Assembly (NCBI RefSeq): GCF_014649655.1 | Contig: NZ_BMTL01000034.1 | Span: 1-64,000 of the forward strand | Source of the DNA: Streptomyces humidus | Lineage (GTDB): Bacteria > Actinomycetota > Actinomycetes > Streptomycetales > Streptomycetaceae | Direction of reading: 5' to 3' | DNA length: 64,000 nt | In this document: piece by piece, positions 24,335-32,725 of the stretch | How the letters are laid out: the number at the start of each line of letters is the position of its first letter | Numbering within the stretch: the stretch's first letter is position 1 | The notes under the pieces: generated by a model | Seen by the model: the letters and a program-made list of their open reading frames with translations, nothing else | Databases searched by the model: none | What the model was told of the DNA's origin: nothing | Position numbers and translations under genes: made by a program

Positions 24335-25842
24335 CCGGGCCGGCACTGCGGGTGGCCGCCCTGTCGAAGCGATTCGGCGGCACCCAGGCACTGAGGGACG
24401 TGGATCTCGAGGTCGCGTCCGGCGAGATCCATGCCCTCATCGGGCCCAACGGCTCCGGCAAGTCCACCCTCATCAAGATCCTCGCCGGCTTCCACCACGC
24501 GGAGCCGGGTGCGGTGGCCGAACTCGACGGTGAGCCCTTCGACCTCGGCCATGTCACAGCCTCCCGCCACGACCGGCTCCGCTTCGTCCACCAGGAGCTG
24601 GGGCTGGTGGGCGAGTTGAGCGCCATCGACAACCTGGCGCTCAGTCACGGCTTCGCCCGCACGGCGTTCGGCAACATCCGCTGGCCGGAGATGGAGAGAC
24701 GGACGACCGCCCTCGTCGAACGGTTCGGTCTCGGCATCGACGTACGCCGTCCCCTGGTGACGGCGACCCCCGTGCAGCGCGCGGTGGTGGCCATCGCCGC
24801 CGCGCTGCAGGGCTGGGAGGGCGGCCGCGGTGTCCTGGTGCTCGACGAGCCCACCGCCGTGCTGCCGCCCGGCGAGGTGGCCCGCCTCTTCGACATCGTG
24901 CGGGAGCTCCGCGACGCCGGTGCGAGCGTCCTGTACGTCTCGCACCGGATGGACGAGATCTTCGCGCTCGCCGACCGGGTCACCGTCATCCGCGGCGGAC
25001 GCCGGATCGCCACACGCCGGGTCGCCGAGCTCACTCCGCGCTCGCTGGCGGAACTGATGGCGGGCGAGGAGACGGAGACCGACCACCGCCCGGCGCCCTC
25101 CGCCGGTGCCGCCGACCCCGTGCTGGAGGTCCGTGACCTGTGGGCCGGCCCCTTGCGGGGAGTCGACCTCGACCTGGCCAGGGGCGAGCGTCTGGGCATC
25201 ACCGGTCTGGTCGGCTCCGGCCACGAGGTCGTGCCGTACGTCGCGTGCGGGGCCCATGCCGGGCCGGTGAGCGGCAGGCTGCGGCTGCCGGAACGCTCCG
25301 AGCGGTGGACCGAGGCGCGTGACGCCGGCGCCCTGGGCCTTCCCCTGGTCCCGGCGGACCGGGCGGGCGAGGGGGTGATCGGCGACTTCTCGGTCGGCGA
25401 GAACCTCACCCTCCCGCTCCTGCACCGACTGCGCGCCCGGGCCGGGCGACTGCACCGGCGTCGCGAGTCCGCCCTGGCGGAGGACTGGATCAGGCGGGTC
25501 GGGGTGCGCACGGCCGGACCAGGGGCGCGGATCACCACCCTGAGCGGCGGCAACCAGCAGAAGGTCGTCATGGCCCGCTGTCTGGCACAGCGGCCGCCGG
25601 TGCTGGCTCTGTGCGAACCCACGGCGGGCGTGGACGTCGCAACCCGTCTGCAGCTGTACGACCTGATAGAGCGTCAGGCAGACGAGGGCATGGGCGTCAT
25701 CGTGTGCTCCTCCGACACGCAGGACCTGCTCGCGCTGTGCACCCGTGTCCTGGTGGTGCGCGACGGCCGGATCGCACGGGAGATCAGTGGCCGGGACATC
25801 ACCGAGCCCGCGCTCGTGCACGCCATGGAAGGAACCGAGTGA
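24331..25842 (+). CDS. Sugar-type ABC transporter ATP-binding protein (two fused NBDs)
   Basis: This 503-residue RbsA/MglA-like protein has two nucleotide-binding halves. The first has Walker A GPNGSGKST and Walker B VLVLDEPTA, but a degenerate signature (TATPVQRAV). The second has a degenerate Walker A (GLVGSGHEV) and a clean signature LSGGNQQKVVMARCL. This split between halves is common in the family. It energises uptake with the permease at 25870. The TTG start at 24331 overlaps the binding-protein stop (TTGA). A GTG slightly downstream would also be possible. Confidence 0.9.
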   Translation: MTGPALRVAALSKRFGGTQALRDVDLEVASGEIHALIGPNGSGKSTLIKILAGFHHAEPGAVAELDGEPFDLGHVTASRHDRLRFVHQELGLVGELSAIDNLALSHGFARTAFGNIRWPEMERRTTALVERFGLGIDVRRPLVTATPVQRAVVAIAAALQGWEGGRGVLVLDEPTAVLPPGEVARLFDIVRELRDAGASVLYVSHRMDEIFALADRVTVIRGGRRIATRRVAELTPRSLAELMAGEETETDHRPAPSAGAADPVLEVRDLWAGPLRGVDLDLARGERLGITGLVGSGHEVVPYVACGAHAGPVSGRLRLPERSERWTEARDAGALGLPLVPADRAGEGVIGDFSVGENLTLPLLHRLRARAGRLHRRRESALAEDWIRRVGVRTAGPGARITTLSGGNQQKVVMARCLAQRPPVLALCEPTAGVDVATRLQLYDLIERQADEGMGVIVCSSDTQDLLALCTRVLVVRDGRIAREISGRDITEPALVHAMEGTE

Positions 25843-25869
25843 CATGAGTCTTGGAAGGGACCCTCTGAC

Positions 25870-27000
25870 ATGACATCCACACCGACCCGGGCGGCGGAGC
25901 TACCGCCGTCCGCACCGCACAGGTCCGCGGTGTTCGTCCCCGGCGCACTGGGCCGGCGGGCGGTGGCCGCCCTGTCGTTCCGGAACATCGGCGCCGTATA
26001 CGTGTGGCTGGTCATCGTCGTGCTCTTCTCCGTGTGGGCGCCGGACACGTTCCCGACCATCATCACGGTCAAGCAGGTACTGAACGGCAACGCCGTGGCC
26101 GGCCTGGTGGCACTCAGCGTCGTACCGCCACTGGCCGCACGCGTCTTCGACCTCTCGGTCGCCTACACCATGTCGCTCACCAGCGTGCTGACCGCGCGCT
26201 TCCTGGTCTCCGCCGGGCTCGGTCCCGGCGCGGCGATCACCCTGGCGATGGCCGCCGCACTGCTGATCGGAGTCGTCAACGGGATCGTGGTGGTGGTCCT
26301 GCGCGTCGACTCGTTCATCGCCACCCTGGCCACCGGCGCGCTGATCCAGTCACTGATCACCATGGTCACCAACGACAGCTCCATCACCGGTGTGCAGCTG
26401 CTCGCCACACCGTTCGCGAGCATCGCCCAGCTGGACGCGGACGGCATCACCCTGCCGGTGCTGTACTTGCTGCTCGCCGCGCTCGCCATCTGGTTCCTGC
26501 TGGAACACACCGCCACCGGGCGCCGGTTGTACGCGACCGGCTTCAACGCCGACGCGGCCCGACTGCAGGGCGTGCGCACCGACCGGCTGCGCTTTCTGAC
26601 CCTGGTGGCCTCCGCGCTGCTCTCCGGTTTCGCCGGCATCGTCTTCGCGTCCTCGGTCGGATCAGGCTCACCGACCGCGGGCACCCCGTATCTGCTGTCG
26701 GCCTACGCCGCCGCCTTCGTCGGGGCGACCCAGTTGCGCGCGGGCCGCTTCAACGCCTGGGGCACGGTGCTCGCGGTCCTCCTGCTCGGCACGGGCATCA
26801 CCGGACTCGGGCTCGCCACCAGCGCGCAGTGGGCCGCGAGCCTGTTCACCGGCTCGGTCCTCATCGTGGCGCTGGTCCTCACGGGTGGCCGGATCGCCCT
26901 GCCTGCCGTGCTGCGCCGCCGCAAGGGAATCCCCTCGACTGCCGGCGCCGGGACTCCCGCGGAGAGCGGCACCCCGCCTGTCACCGGCAAGGAGACCTGA
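25870..27000 (+). CDS. Sugar-type ABC transporter permease
   Basis: This 376-residue integral membrane protein of the BPD_transp_2/RbsC type has about 8-10 hydrophobic helices, for example VWLVIVVLFSVWAP and LLSGFAGIVFASSVGSG, with the conserved GRRLYATGFNADAARLQGV cytoplasmic loop that contacts the ATPase. There is a single permease gene, so a homodimeric channel is expected. The ATG at 25870 lies 27 bp after the ATPase stop, and its stop is 2 bp from the zinc alcohol dehydrogenase start, which indicates one operon. Confidence 0.9.
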   Translation: MTSTPTRAAELPPSAPHRSAVFVPGALGRRAVAALSFRNIGAVYVWLVIVVLFSVWAPDTFPTIITVKQVLNGNAVAGLVALSVVPPLAARVFDLSVAYTMSLTSVLTARFLVSAGLGPGAAITLAMAAALLIGVVNGIVVVVLRVDSFIATLATGALIQSLITMVTNDSSITGVQLLATPFASIAQLDADGITLPVLYLLLAALAIWFLLEHTATGRRLYATGFNADAARLQGVRTDRLRFLTLVASALLSGFAGIVFASSVGSGSPTAGTPYLLSAYAAAFVGATQLRAGRFNAWGTVLAVLLLGTGITGLGLATSAQWAASLFTGSVLIVALVLTGGRIALPAVLRRRKGIPSTAGAGTPAESGTPPVTGKET

Positions 27001-27002
27001 CA

Positions 27003-28046
27003 ATGAAGGCTGTGCAATACCGGAGGGTGGGACACGCCCCCGAGGTCGTCGACGTTCCCGTGCCCGGACCGGGCCCGGGCCAGGTGCTGTTGAAGGTGAC
27101 GGCGGCGGGGCTGTGCCACTCCGACCTCGCGGTCATGGGCTGGCCCGAAGAGCAGTTCCCCTACCCGCTGCCGATGACGCTCGGCCACGAGGGTGTCGGC
27201 ACGGTCGCGGCCGTGGGCAGCGGTGTCACCGCAGTGGCGGAAGGCGACGACGTGGCGGTGTACGGCCCGTGGGGCTGCGGGCACTGCCGCAACTGCGCCC
27301 AGGGCAAGGAGAACTGCTGCCCGCGTGCTGCCGGGCTCGGCATCCTGCCGCCGGGACTCGGCTACCCCGGTGCGCTCGCCGAGTACATGCTGGTGGACTC
27401 GCCCCGCCACCTGATGCCGCTGAACGGACTGGACCCGGTTCAGGCCGCCCCGCTCACCGACGCGGGGCTGACGCCCTATCACGCGATCAGGAGGTCACTG
27501 CCCAAACTGGTCCCGGGCAGCACGGCGGTGGTGATCGGGGTCGGCGGCCTGGGTCACCTCGCCGTACAGCTGCTCCGCGCTCTGACACCGGCCAGGGTGG
27601 TCGCCCTGGACGTGAGCAAGGAGAAGCTCGAGCTGGCACGCACCGTCGGCGCCCACGAGACGCTCCTCTCCGACGGCGCGGCGGCCGCACGGGTGCGGGA
27701 GCTCACCGGCGGGACGGGAGCGGACGTGGTGCTGGACTTCGTGGGAGCAGAGGCGACGCTCGCGGTGGCCGCGGCATCGGTGGCGGTGGCGGGCGACGTG
27801 ACGATCGTCGGCATCGGCGGCGGCACCCTGGCGGTCGGCTTCGGCGGCGGGCTGCCGTTCGAGGTCGCCGCCTCGTTCCCCTACTGGGGCACTCGCCCGG
27901 AACTCATGGAGGTCGTCGAGCTGGCGCGACAGGGGCTGGTCTCCTCCCACGTCGAGACCTTCACACTCGACGAGGCGCCGACGGCCTACGAGCGTCTGCA
28001 CGCCGGCGACATCAACGGCCGCGCGGTAGTACTGCCGCACGGTTGA
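27003..28046 (+). CDS. Zinc-dependent alcohol dehydrogenase
   Basis: This is a 347-residue MDR zinc alcohol dehydrogenase. Catalytic zinc ligands appear in AAGLCHSDLAV and GHEGVGTV. The structural zinc Cys cluster is GCGHCRNCAQGKENCC, and the NAD motif is VIGVGGLGHLAVQLL followed by VVALDVSKEKLELA, whose Asp suggests NAD preference. It is co-transcribed with the ABC importer and probably oxidises an alcohol formed from, or identical to, the imported compound (inference). A convergent terminator follows. Confidence 0.92.
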   Translation: MKAVQYRRVGHAPEVVDVPVPGPGPGQVLLKVTAAGLCHSDLAVMGWPEEQFPYPLPMTLGHEGVGTVAAVGSGVTAVAEGDDVAVYGPWGCGHCRNCAQGKENCCPRAAGLGILPPGLGYPGALAEYMLVDSPRHLMPLNGLDPVQAAPLTDAGLTPYHAIRRSLPKLVPGSTAVVIGVGGLGHLAVQLLRALTPARVVALDVSKEKLELARTVGAHETLLSDGAAAARVRELTGGTGADVVLDFVGAEATLAVAAASVAVAGDVTIVGIGGGTLAVGFGGGLPFEVAASFPYWGTRPELMEVVELARQGLVSSHVETFTLDEAPTAYERLHAGDINGRAVVLPHG

Positions 28047-28061
28047 GCCGCGACCCGTGCA

Positions 28062-28096
28062 GGGCCGGCGCCCGAGCCCCGCTCAGGTGCCGGCCC
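28062..28096. terminator. Convergent terminator hairpin
   Basis: GGGCCGGCGCC (28062-28072) and GGTGCCGGCCC (28086-28096) form an 11-bp stem with one G-T pair. It lies after the alcohol dehydrogenase and overlaps the last codons of the convergent ThuA-like gene. Confidence 0.7.
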
Positions 28097-28880
28097 GCTC
28101 CTCTGCCGGGTTTCGCCCACTCACCGTCCGCGCCACACACCGCCGCAGCACCGTCATGAACTCCGGCGTTTCCCACGGCCCACGATCCACCCGGCCGGTG
28201 TCGTCCACGCCCAGGTCCTGTACGTCGTAACGGCCCCTGCAGTGCCCGAGGGTGAAGTAGCAGACCTCACCGAGGCCGTGCCGCTTGAGATACAGCACCG
28301 GCCGGGGCGCGGCGTCGAGGGCCGCCGTGTCGCCCTCCGCGAAACCGCGGCACGGTCCCGTGTACTCGGCGTGCAGCAACACCTCCAACTCCCCGTGCAA
28401 CTCGCACACATACAGCTCGTCGGTGACCGTGAACGGGCCGACCCCGGCGACCAGCGGATGCTCGGGCCGGGTCACCCGAACCTCGTACGGCTCGATCGGC
28501 GGATGGGCCAGGAACTGGCTGCCGAGCACCGGCGCCAGTTCCCCCAGGAGCCGCGGGGTCGTGAACACCCGCGGTCCGTCACTCGCCGACGGCTCGATCA
28601 CCGAGTTGGTGCCGTGCAGGGCGAGCCAGCGCCCGCCCCGCTCGACGAACCGTGCCAGCGCGGCCCGCTGTGCCGGGCGGGGCCGGACGTCACAGGTGTA
28701 GGTGACCAGCAGGTCGGCCTTCTCGAGCGCGGCCACGCAGTCGTAGTCCTGATACACGCTCGTGCGCACCTGTGGATGTTCACCGAGCAGCTCCAGCAGC
28801 CGGAGCCGCGCGTAGTCGAAGTCGTGCCAGCGGCCGCCGCAGACCAACACGGCGTCCAGGCGGCCGGCCGGGCCCGCCAC
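28083..28880 (-). CDS. ThuA-like domain protein
   Basis: This 265-residue protein has the class-I glutamine-amidotransferase-like fold of ThuA proteins: VLVCGGRWHDFDYARLRLLELL, then ADLLVTYTCDVRP, then GRWLALHGTN, then FLAHPPIEPYEVRVTRPEHPL. ThuA proteins are linked to sugar or trehalose utilisation and keto-sugar metabolism, but the biochemical role is poorly defined. The GTG at 28880 is 3 bp after the SDR stop, so it is the last gene of an operon with the SDR and probably the acyl-CoA dehydrogenase at 29716. No signal peptide is seen. Confidence 0.82.
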   Translation of the reverse strand: MAGPAGRLDAVLVCGGRWHDFDYARLRLLELLGEHPQVRTSVYQDYDCVAALEKADLLVTYTCDVRPRPAQRAALARFVERGGRWLALHGTNSVIEPSASDGPRVFTTPRLLGELAPVLGSQFLAHPPIEPYEVRVTRPEHPLVAGVGPFTVTDELYVCELHGELEVLLHAEYTGPCRGFAEGDTAALDAAPRPVLYLKRHGLGEVCYFTLGHCRGRYDVQDLGVDDTGRVDRGPWETPEFMTVLRRCVARTVSGRNPAEERAGT

Positions 28881-28883
28881 GGC

Positions 28884-29648
28884 TCAGTACTGGACGCGGG
28901 TGAGCAGCCCGCCGTCCACCACGAGGTTGACCCCGACGCAGAAGGAGCCGGTCCGCCCGAGCAGGAACGCCACCGCCGCTGCCACGTCCTCCGCGGTGCC
29001 GTAACGGCCGATCGGAAGCTTGGCGAGCACCTCCTCGTACACCTCCGGGCGGCTGGCGCGGATGGTCTCCCAGGCGCCGCCGGGGAAGTCGATCGGGCCG
29101 GGCGAGACGGTGTTGACGCGGATGCCCTTCGGCGCGAGGGCGTGCGCGAGGGCCGAGGCGTGCTGGACCACGGCTGCCTTGAGCGCGGAGTACGAGTTCG
29201 CTCCGGCCGGGCGCGCGGTGTCGGAGGCGTTCGTGGTGCCGATGGCGACGACGGCGGCCCGGTCGGAGGCCTCCAGGTACGGAAGGGCCGCCTCGACGAG
29301 TCCCGCGAACGGGATCAGGTCGCCGCGCAGGCTGGCCTCCCAGGACTCGGGGCCCTTCACGTTGCCCGCCGACACGTTGGACACCAGCAGGTCCAGGCCG
29401 CCGAGTTCACCGGCCGCGCGCTGCACGAAGGCCGCGAGCGAGGCCGGGTCGGTGACGTCGACCGGCTCCACGAACACCGTGGCGCCCTCGCCGCGCAGTT
29501 CGGCGGCGGTCTTGGCCAGTCCTTCTTCGCCCCGGGCGCACAGCGCCAGGGCACAGCCCTCGGCCGCCAAGGTGGTGGCGATCGCCCGGCCGATGCCCCG
29601 GCTCGCGCCGGTCACCAGCGCCTTCGCGCCTGTCAGTCCCAGATCCAT
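28884..29648 (-). CDS. Short-chain dehydrogenase/reductase
   Basis: This is a 254-residue SDR with ALVTGASRGIGRAIA, a serine-poor catalytic strand AIGTTNASD, and Tyr-x3-Lys in NSYSALKAAV. The middle motif reads SNVSAGN instead of the usual NNAG, and the canonical Ser before Tyr is displaced. These features also occur in the FabG-like/YjgI side branches. The ATG at 29648 has AAAGGAG eight bases upstream; a GTG inside the ribosome site is unlikely. It lies between the acyl-CoA dehydrogenase and the ThuA gene. Confidence 0.87.
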   Translation of the reverse strand: MDLGLTGAKALVTGASRGIGRAIATTLAAEGCALALCARGEEGLAKTAAELRGEGATVFVEPVDVTDPASLAAFVQRAAGELGGLDLLVSNVSAGNVKGPESWEASLRGDLIPFAGLVEAALPYLEASDRAAVVAIGTTNASDTARPAGANSYSALKAAVVQHASALAHALAPKGIRVNTVSPGPIDFPGGAWETIRASRPEVYEEVLAKLPIGRYGTAEDVAAAVAFLLGRTGSFCVGVNLVVDGGLLTRVQY

Positions 29649-29669
29649 CGATGTCACTCCTTTGTGATT

Positions 29670-29701
29670 GCCGAATGCGACTGCCGAATGCGACTGCCGA
29701 A
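29670..29701. repeat. 13-bp tandem repeat, about 2.5 copies
   Basis: The unit GCCGAATGCGACT occurs at 29670-29682 and 29683-29695, then partly at 29696-29701. It sits in the 67-bp gap between the acyl-CoA dehydrogenase stop and the SDR start. It may be slippage or a small regulatory array. Confidence 0.75.
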
Positions 29702-29715
29702 AAGATCCCGGTGCC

Positions 29716-30954
29716 TCAGTTGCCGGGAAGCTGCGAGAACGGCATCCGGTCGACCCGCGGCTCCGGCGGCAGCTTCAGCACGCGTTCACCGATCAGGTTG
29801 CGCTGGATCTGGTCGGTGCCTCCGGCCAGCCGGTAGCCGGGGGCGCCGAGCAGGTGTTGCGCCCAGGCGAAGGTGCCCGCCTCCCCGGTGTCGGCGCTGA
29901 TCCGCGCGCCCATCAGCTCTGCCGCGACCTGTCCTGTGCGGGTGAGCAGGTCGGAGGCCATGAGTTTGGTCAGCGACGCCTCCGGGCCCGGCCGGCCGCC
30001 GGCGGCGCTCGTCCTGGCGACGCGGTCCACGGTGGCCGCGCGCAGGGCGGCGCGCACGTACAGGTCGGCGAGGCGCTGGCGGACCAGCGGGTCTTCGGTG
30101 CGGCCGAGGGAGCGGGCGAGTGCGAGGACGTCCGCGAACGTGCCGCCCTTGCGGCGGTTGCCGCCGCCGGAGGCGGTCCGCTCGAAGGCGAGGGTGGCGG
30201 TGGCGACCTCCCATCCCTGGCCCGGTCGCCCGATCCGCAGCCGGTCCGGAACACGGACGCCGCTGAGGAAGACCTCGTTGAAGGAGGCGCCGCCGCTCAT
30301 CTGACGGATGGGGCGCACCTCCACGCCGGTGGCGTCCATCGGGACCAGGAAGGCGGTGATGCCGGCCTGTTTGACCACGTCCGGGTCGGTGCGGGCGAGC
30401 AGCAGACCGTGGTCGGCGAACTGGGCGCCCGAGGTCCACACCTTCTGACCGTCGATCACCCACTCGTCGCCTTCCTGGCGGGCACGGGTGCGCAGGGCCG
30501 CGAGGTCGGATCCGGCACCGGGTTCGCTGAAGAGCTGACAGGCCAGCAGGTCGGTGCGCAGGAACTCGCGCGCGTACGTGTCACGCTGCTCGGCCGTCCC
30601 GAACAGGGAGACCGCCATGCCGACAAGGCGCACCGTGACGCTGATCAGCTCGGTCGACGGCGGCACCTCGAAGGCCGACTCCTCCTCGGCGAAGGCCGCC
30701 GCATGGGCGGCGGTCAGGCCCGCGCCGCCCTTGTCCTCGGGGAGGGTCAGTGCCTGGTACCCGGCGTCGAAACGGGCGCGCTGGTAGACGCGGCAGCGCT
30801 CCAGGAGCAGGCGTTCCTCGTCCTCCGAGAGGTTGTGGAACACGGCGAGGTCGGCCGCCTCTGTGGCGGACTGCGGCGTCCGCGCCGGTTCGAGCACGCC
30901 GGCCAGCCACTGCCGGACCTGTGTGCGCCATGCGTCCGGATCGGGCTGGGACAT
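29716..30954 (-). CDS. Acyl-CoA dehydrogenase
   Basis: This 412-residue acyl-CoA dehydrogenase has clear motifs: ACQLFSEPGAGSDLAALRTRA, DEWVIDGQKVWTSGAQFADHGLLL, and a C-terminal APGYRLAGGTDQIQRNLIGERVL, where the catalytic base position is hard to assign. The family prefers long-chain, steroid-like or branched acyl-CoA in actinobacterial catabolism. The ATG at 30954 follows GAGGAGGAGCC. It is transcribed divergently from the acyl-CoA ligase at 31148, with which it would act consecutively, and heads an operon with SDR and ThuA genes. Confidence 0.92.
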   Translation of the reverse strand: MSQPDPDAWRTQVRQWLAGVLEPARTPQSATEAADLAVFHNLSEDEERLLLERCRVYQRARFDAGYQALTLPEDKGGAGLTAAHAAAFAEEESAFEVPPSTELISVTVRLVGMAVSLFGTAEQRDTYAREFLRTDLLACQLFSEPGAGSDLAALRTRARQEGDEWVIDGQKVWTSGAQFADHGLLLARTDPDVVKQAGITAFLVPMDATGVEVRPIRQMSGGASFNEVFLSGVRVPDRLRIGRPGQGWEVATATLAFERTASGGGNRRKGGTFADVLALARSLGRTEDPLVRQRLADLYVRAALRAATVDRVARTSAAGGRPGPEASLTKLMASDLLTRTGQVAAELMGARISADTGEAGTFAWAQHLLGAPGYRLAGGTDQIQRNLIGERVLKLPPEPRVDRMPFSQLPGN

Positions 30955-31147
30955 GGCTCCTCCTCGAATACTTACCAGACGGCAGTTTGAGTAACAATGA
31001 TCGGGAGTACACCGCCCCCACCTCTCAAACTTGGGGAAATGACTCCACCTGGAACCAGAGTGTTCCGTACTTTCTTGATAAACGCTACAGTCTCAGCATC
31101 TCCTCTCCCTGCGAATCGGGAGAGGCCCAGGAGCCGCCGGAGGAGCC
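30955..31147. promoter_or_regulatory. Divergent promoter region, acyl-CoA dehydrogenase / acyl-CoA ligase
   Basis: This 193-bp spacer contains ACTTTCT-N9-CTACAGT at 31069-31091, identical in blocks and spacing to the element before E1alpha. ACTTTCT is also the reverse of the AGAAAGT heptamer found in other island promoters. A second AT-rich patch, ATACTTACCAGACGGCAG (30968-30985), lies close to the dehydrogenase start. Confidence 0.5.
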
Positions 31148-32686
31148 ATGTCGCTGCTGCCACTCGACCGTCGCGCCCAGGAGACACCCGACGAGCCCGC
31201 CCTGGCGGACGACCTGGGCGTGCTGTCCTGGTCGGGCCTCGCCGACCAGGTGGCGCGGGCGACGGCACGGCTGCTGGAGCTCGCGCCCGGCCCCGACGAC
31301 CGGGTCGCAGTCCTGGGCGACAACGCGACCCCAACGCTGGTGGCCCATCTGGCGGGCCTGCGTGCCGGAGTGGGGACCGTGGCCACATCCCGGAATCTCA
31401 CGTCGGGCGAACTCGTCGACCAGATCATCGACGCGGGCGTGACCGGAATCATCGCCGGACCGGTGGGCGCCGGTGCCGCCCTCGACGCGGCCCGGGAACT
31501 GGGCCTTCCGGTCGTGATGCACGGAACCCCGGCGGTCGGGCACGCCTTCGCCTGGGACGCGTGGCTCGCGGCCGCGCCCGCCGGGCGCACCGTCCCGGCG
31601 GACCGGCCCGCCCGGCCTCCGCTCGTCTACACCTCGGGAACCACCGGACGGGCGCGGGGCACCGAGGTGCGCTGGGTGAGCGGCCCGGTCGCCGACAGCT
31701 CCGCCTACCTCGCCGCGATGGCCGCCCGGCCGGGATTCCCGCCGGGACCGCACCTGGTGTGCGGCCCGCTGCAGCACAACGCGCCGCTGACCTCGCTGCG
31801 GCATCTGACGGCCGGTCAGCCGGTCATCGTCCTCGGCAGGTACGACGCGGAGACGTTCCTCAGCCGTGTGCACAGGTGGCGGGTCTCCTCGACGGTGATG
31901 GTGCCCACCCACTTCCAACGGCTGCTCGCCCTCCCGGAAGAGGTCCGCGGCCGCTACGACGTCTCCAGCCTGCGGCAGGTCTCGCACACCGGCTCCGCGT
32001 GCCCGCCGGACGTGAAGCGAGCCATGATCGAGTGGTTCGGCCCGGTGCTGACGGAGTCGTACGGCGCCAGCGAAGCGGGAACCGTCGCCCGCATCAACAG
32101 CACCGAGTGGCTGGCGCACCCGGGCTCGGTCGGGCGTGTCCGGCCCCCGTTCGAGGTCCTGGTCACCGACGACGCCGGGCGGCAACTGCCGCCCGGCGAA
32201 CAAGGACTGCTGGCCTTCCGGGCCCCGGAGGACCAGGGCGTCCGCTACCACGCAGATCCGGACAAGACCAGGTCCGCCTATCTCTCCCCCGGCGTCTTCA
32301 CGCTCGGCGACATCGGCTACGTCGACGCGAACGGCTACATCTTCATCACCGACCGGGCCGCGGACGTCGTGGTCTCCGGCGGCGTGAACCTGTACCCGGC
32401 CGAGAGCGAGGCGGTCCTTCGGCAGCACCCGGCGGTCGCCGAGATCGCCGTCATCGGCGTGCCCGACCCGGACCTCGGCGAGTCGCTGCGGGCGCTGGTC
32501 GTGGCCGCGGCCGACGAGCCGCCGACCGAGGACCTGGACCGGTTCTGCCGCGACCGCCTCGCCGCCTACAAGTGCCCGAAGTCGTACGAGTTCGTCCCCG
32601 AGCTGCTGCGCAACGCGATGGGCAAGCTCGACAAGCGTGCGATGCGGCGCCCCTATTGGAGCTCGGAACGGACCATCGCCGGCTGA
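31148..32686 (+). CDS. AMP-dependent acyl-CoA ligase
   Basis: This 512-residue adenylate-forming enzyme carries the P-loop YTSGTTGRARGTEV, the TESYGASEAGT motif, GDIGYVDANGYIFITDRAADVV, and a C-terminal GKLDKRAMRR with the catalytic Lys region. It should activate a carboxylic acid to its CoA ester with ATP, giving the entry point for the island's beta-oxidation genes. The substrate cannot be read from sequence. The ATG at 31148 follows GGAGGAGCC. It is followed by phosphatase, thiolase and reductase genes in the same orientation. Confidence 0.92.
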   Translation: MSLLPLDRRAQETPDEPALADDLGVLSWSGLADQVARATARLLELAPGPDDRVAVLGDNATPTLVAHLAGLRAGVGTVATSRNLTSGELVDQIIDAGVTGIIAGPVGAGAALDAARELGLPVVMHGTPAVGHAFAWDAWLAAAPAGRTVPADRPARPPLVYTSGTTGRARGTEVRWVSGPVADSSAYLAAMAARPGFPPGPHLVCGPLQHNAPLTSLRHLTAGQPVIVLGRYDAETFLSRVHRWRVSSTVMVPTHFQRLLALPEEVRGRYDVSSLRQVSHTGSACPPDVKRAMIEWFGPVLTESYGASEAGTVARINSTEWLAHPGSVGRVRPPFEVLVTDDAGRQLPPGEQGLLAFRAPEDQGVRYHADPDKTRSAYLSPGVFTLGDIGYVDANGYIFITDRAADVVVSGGVNLYPAESEAVLRQHPAVAEIAVIGVPDPDLGESLRALVVAAADEPPTEDLDRFCRDRLAAYKCPKSYEFVPELLRNAMGKLDKRAMRRPYWSSERTIAG

Positions 32687-32725
32687 GCCGACCCGCCTGT
32701 CCCTCACGCGTACGAAGGATCACCC

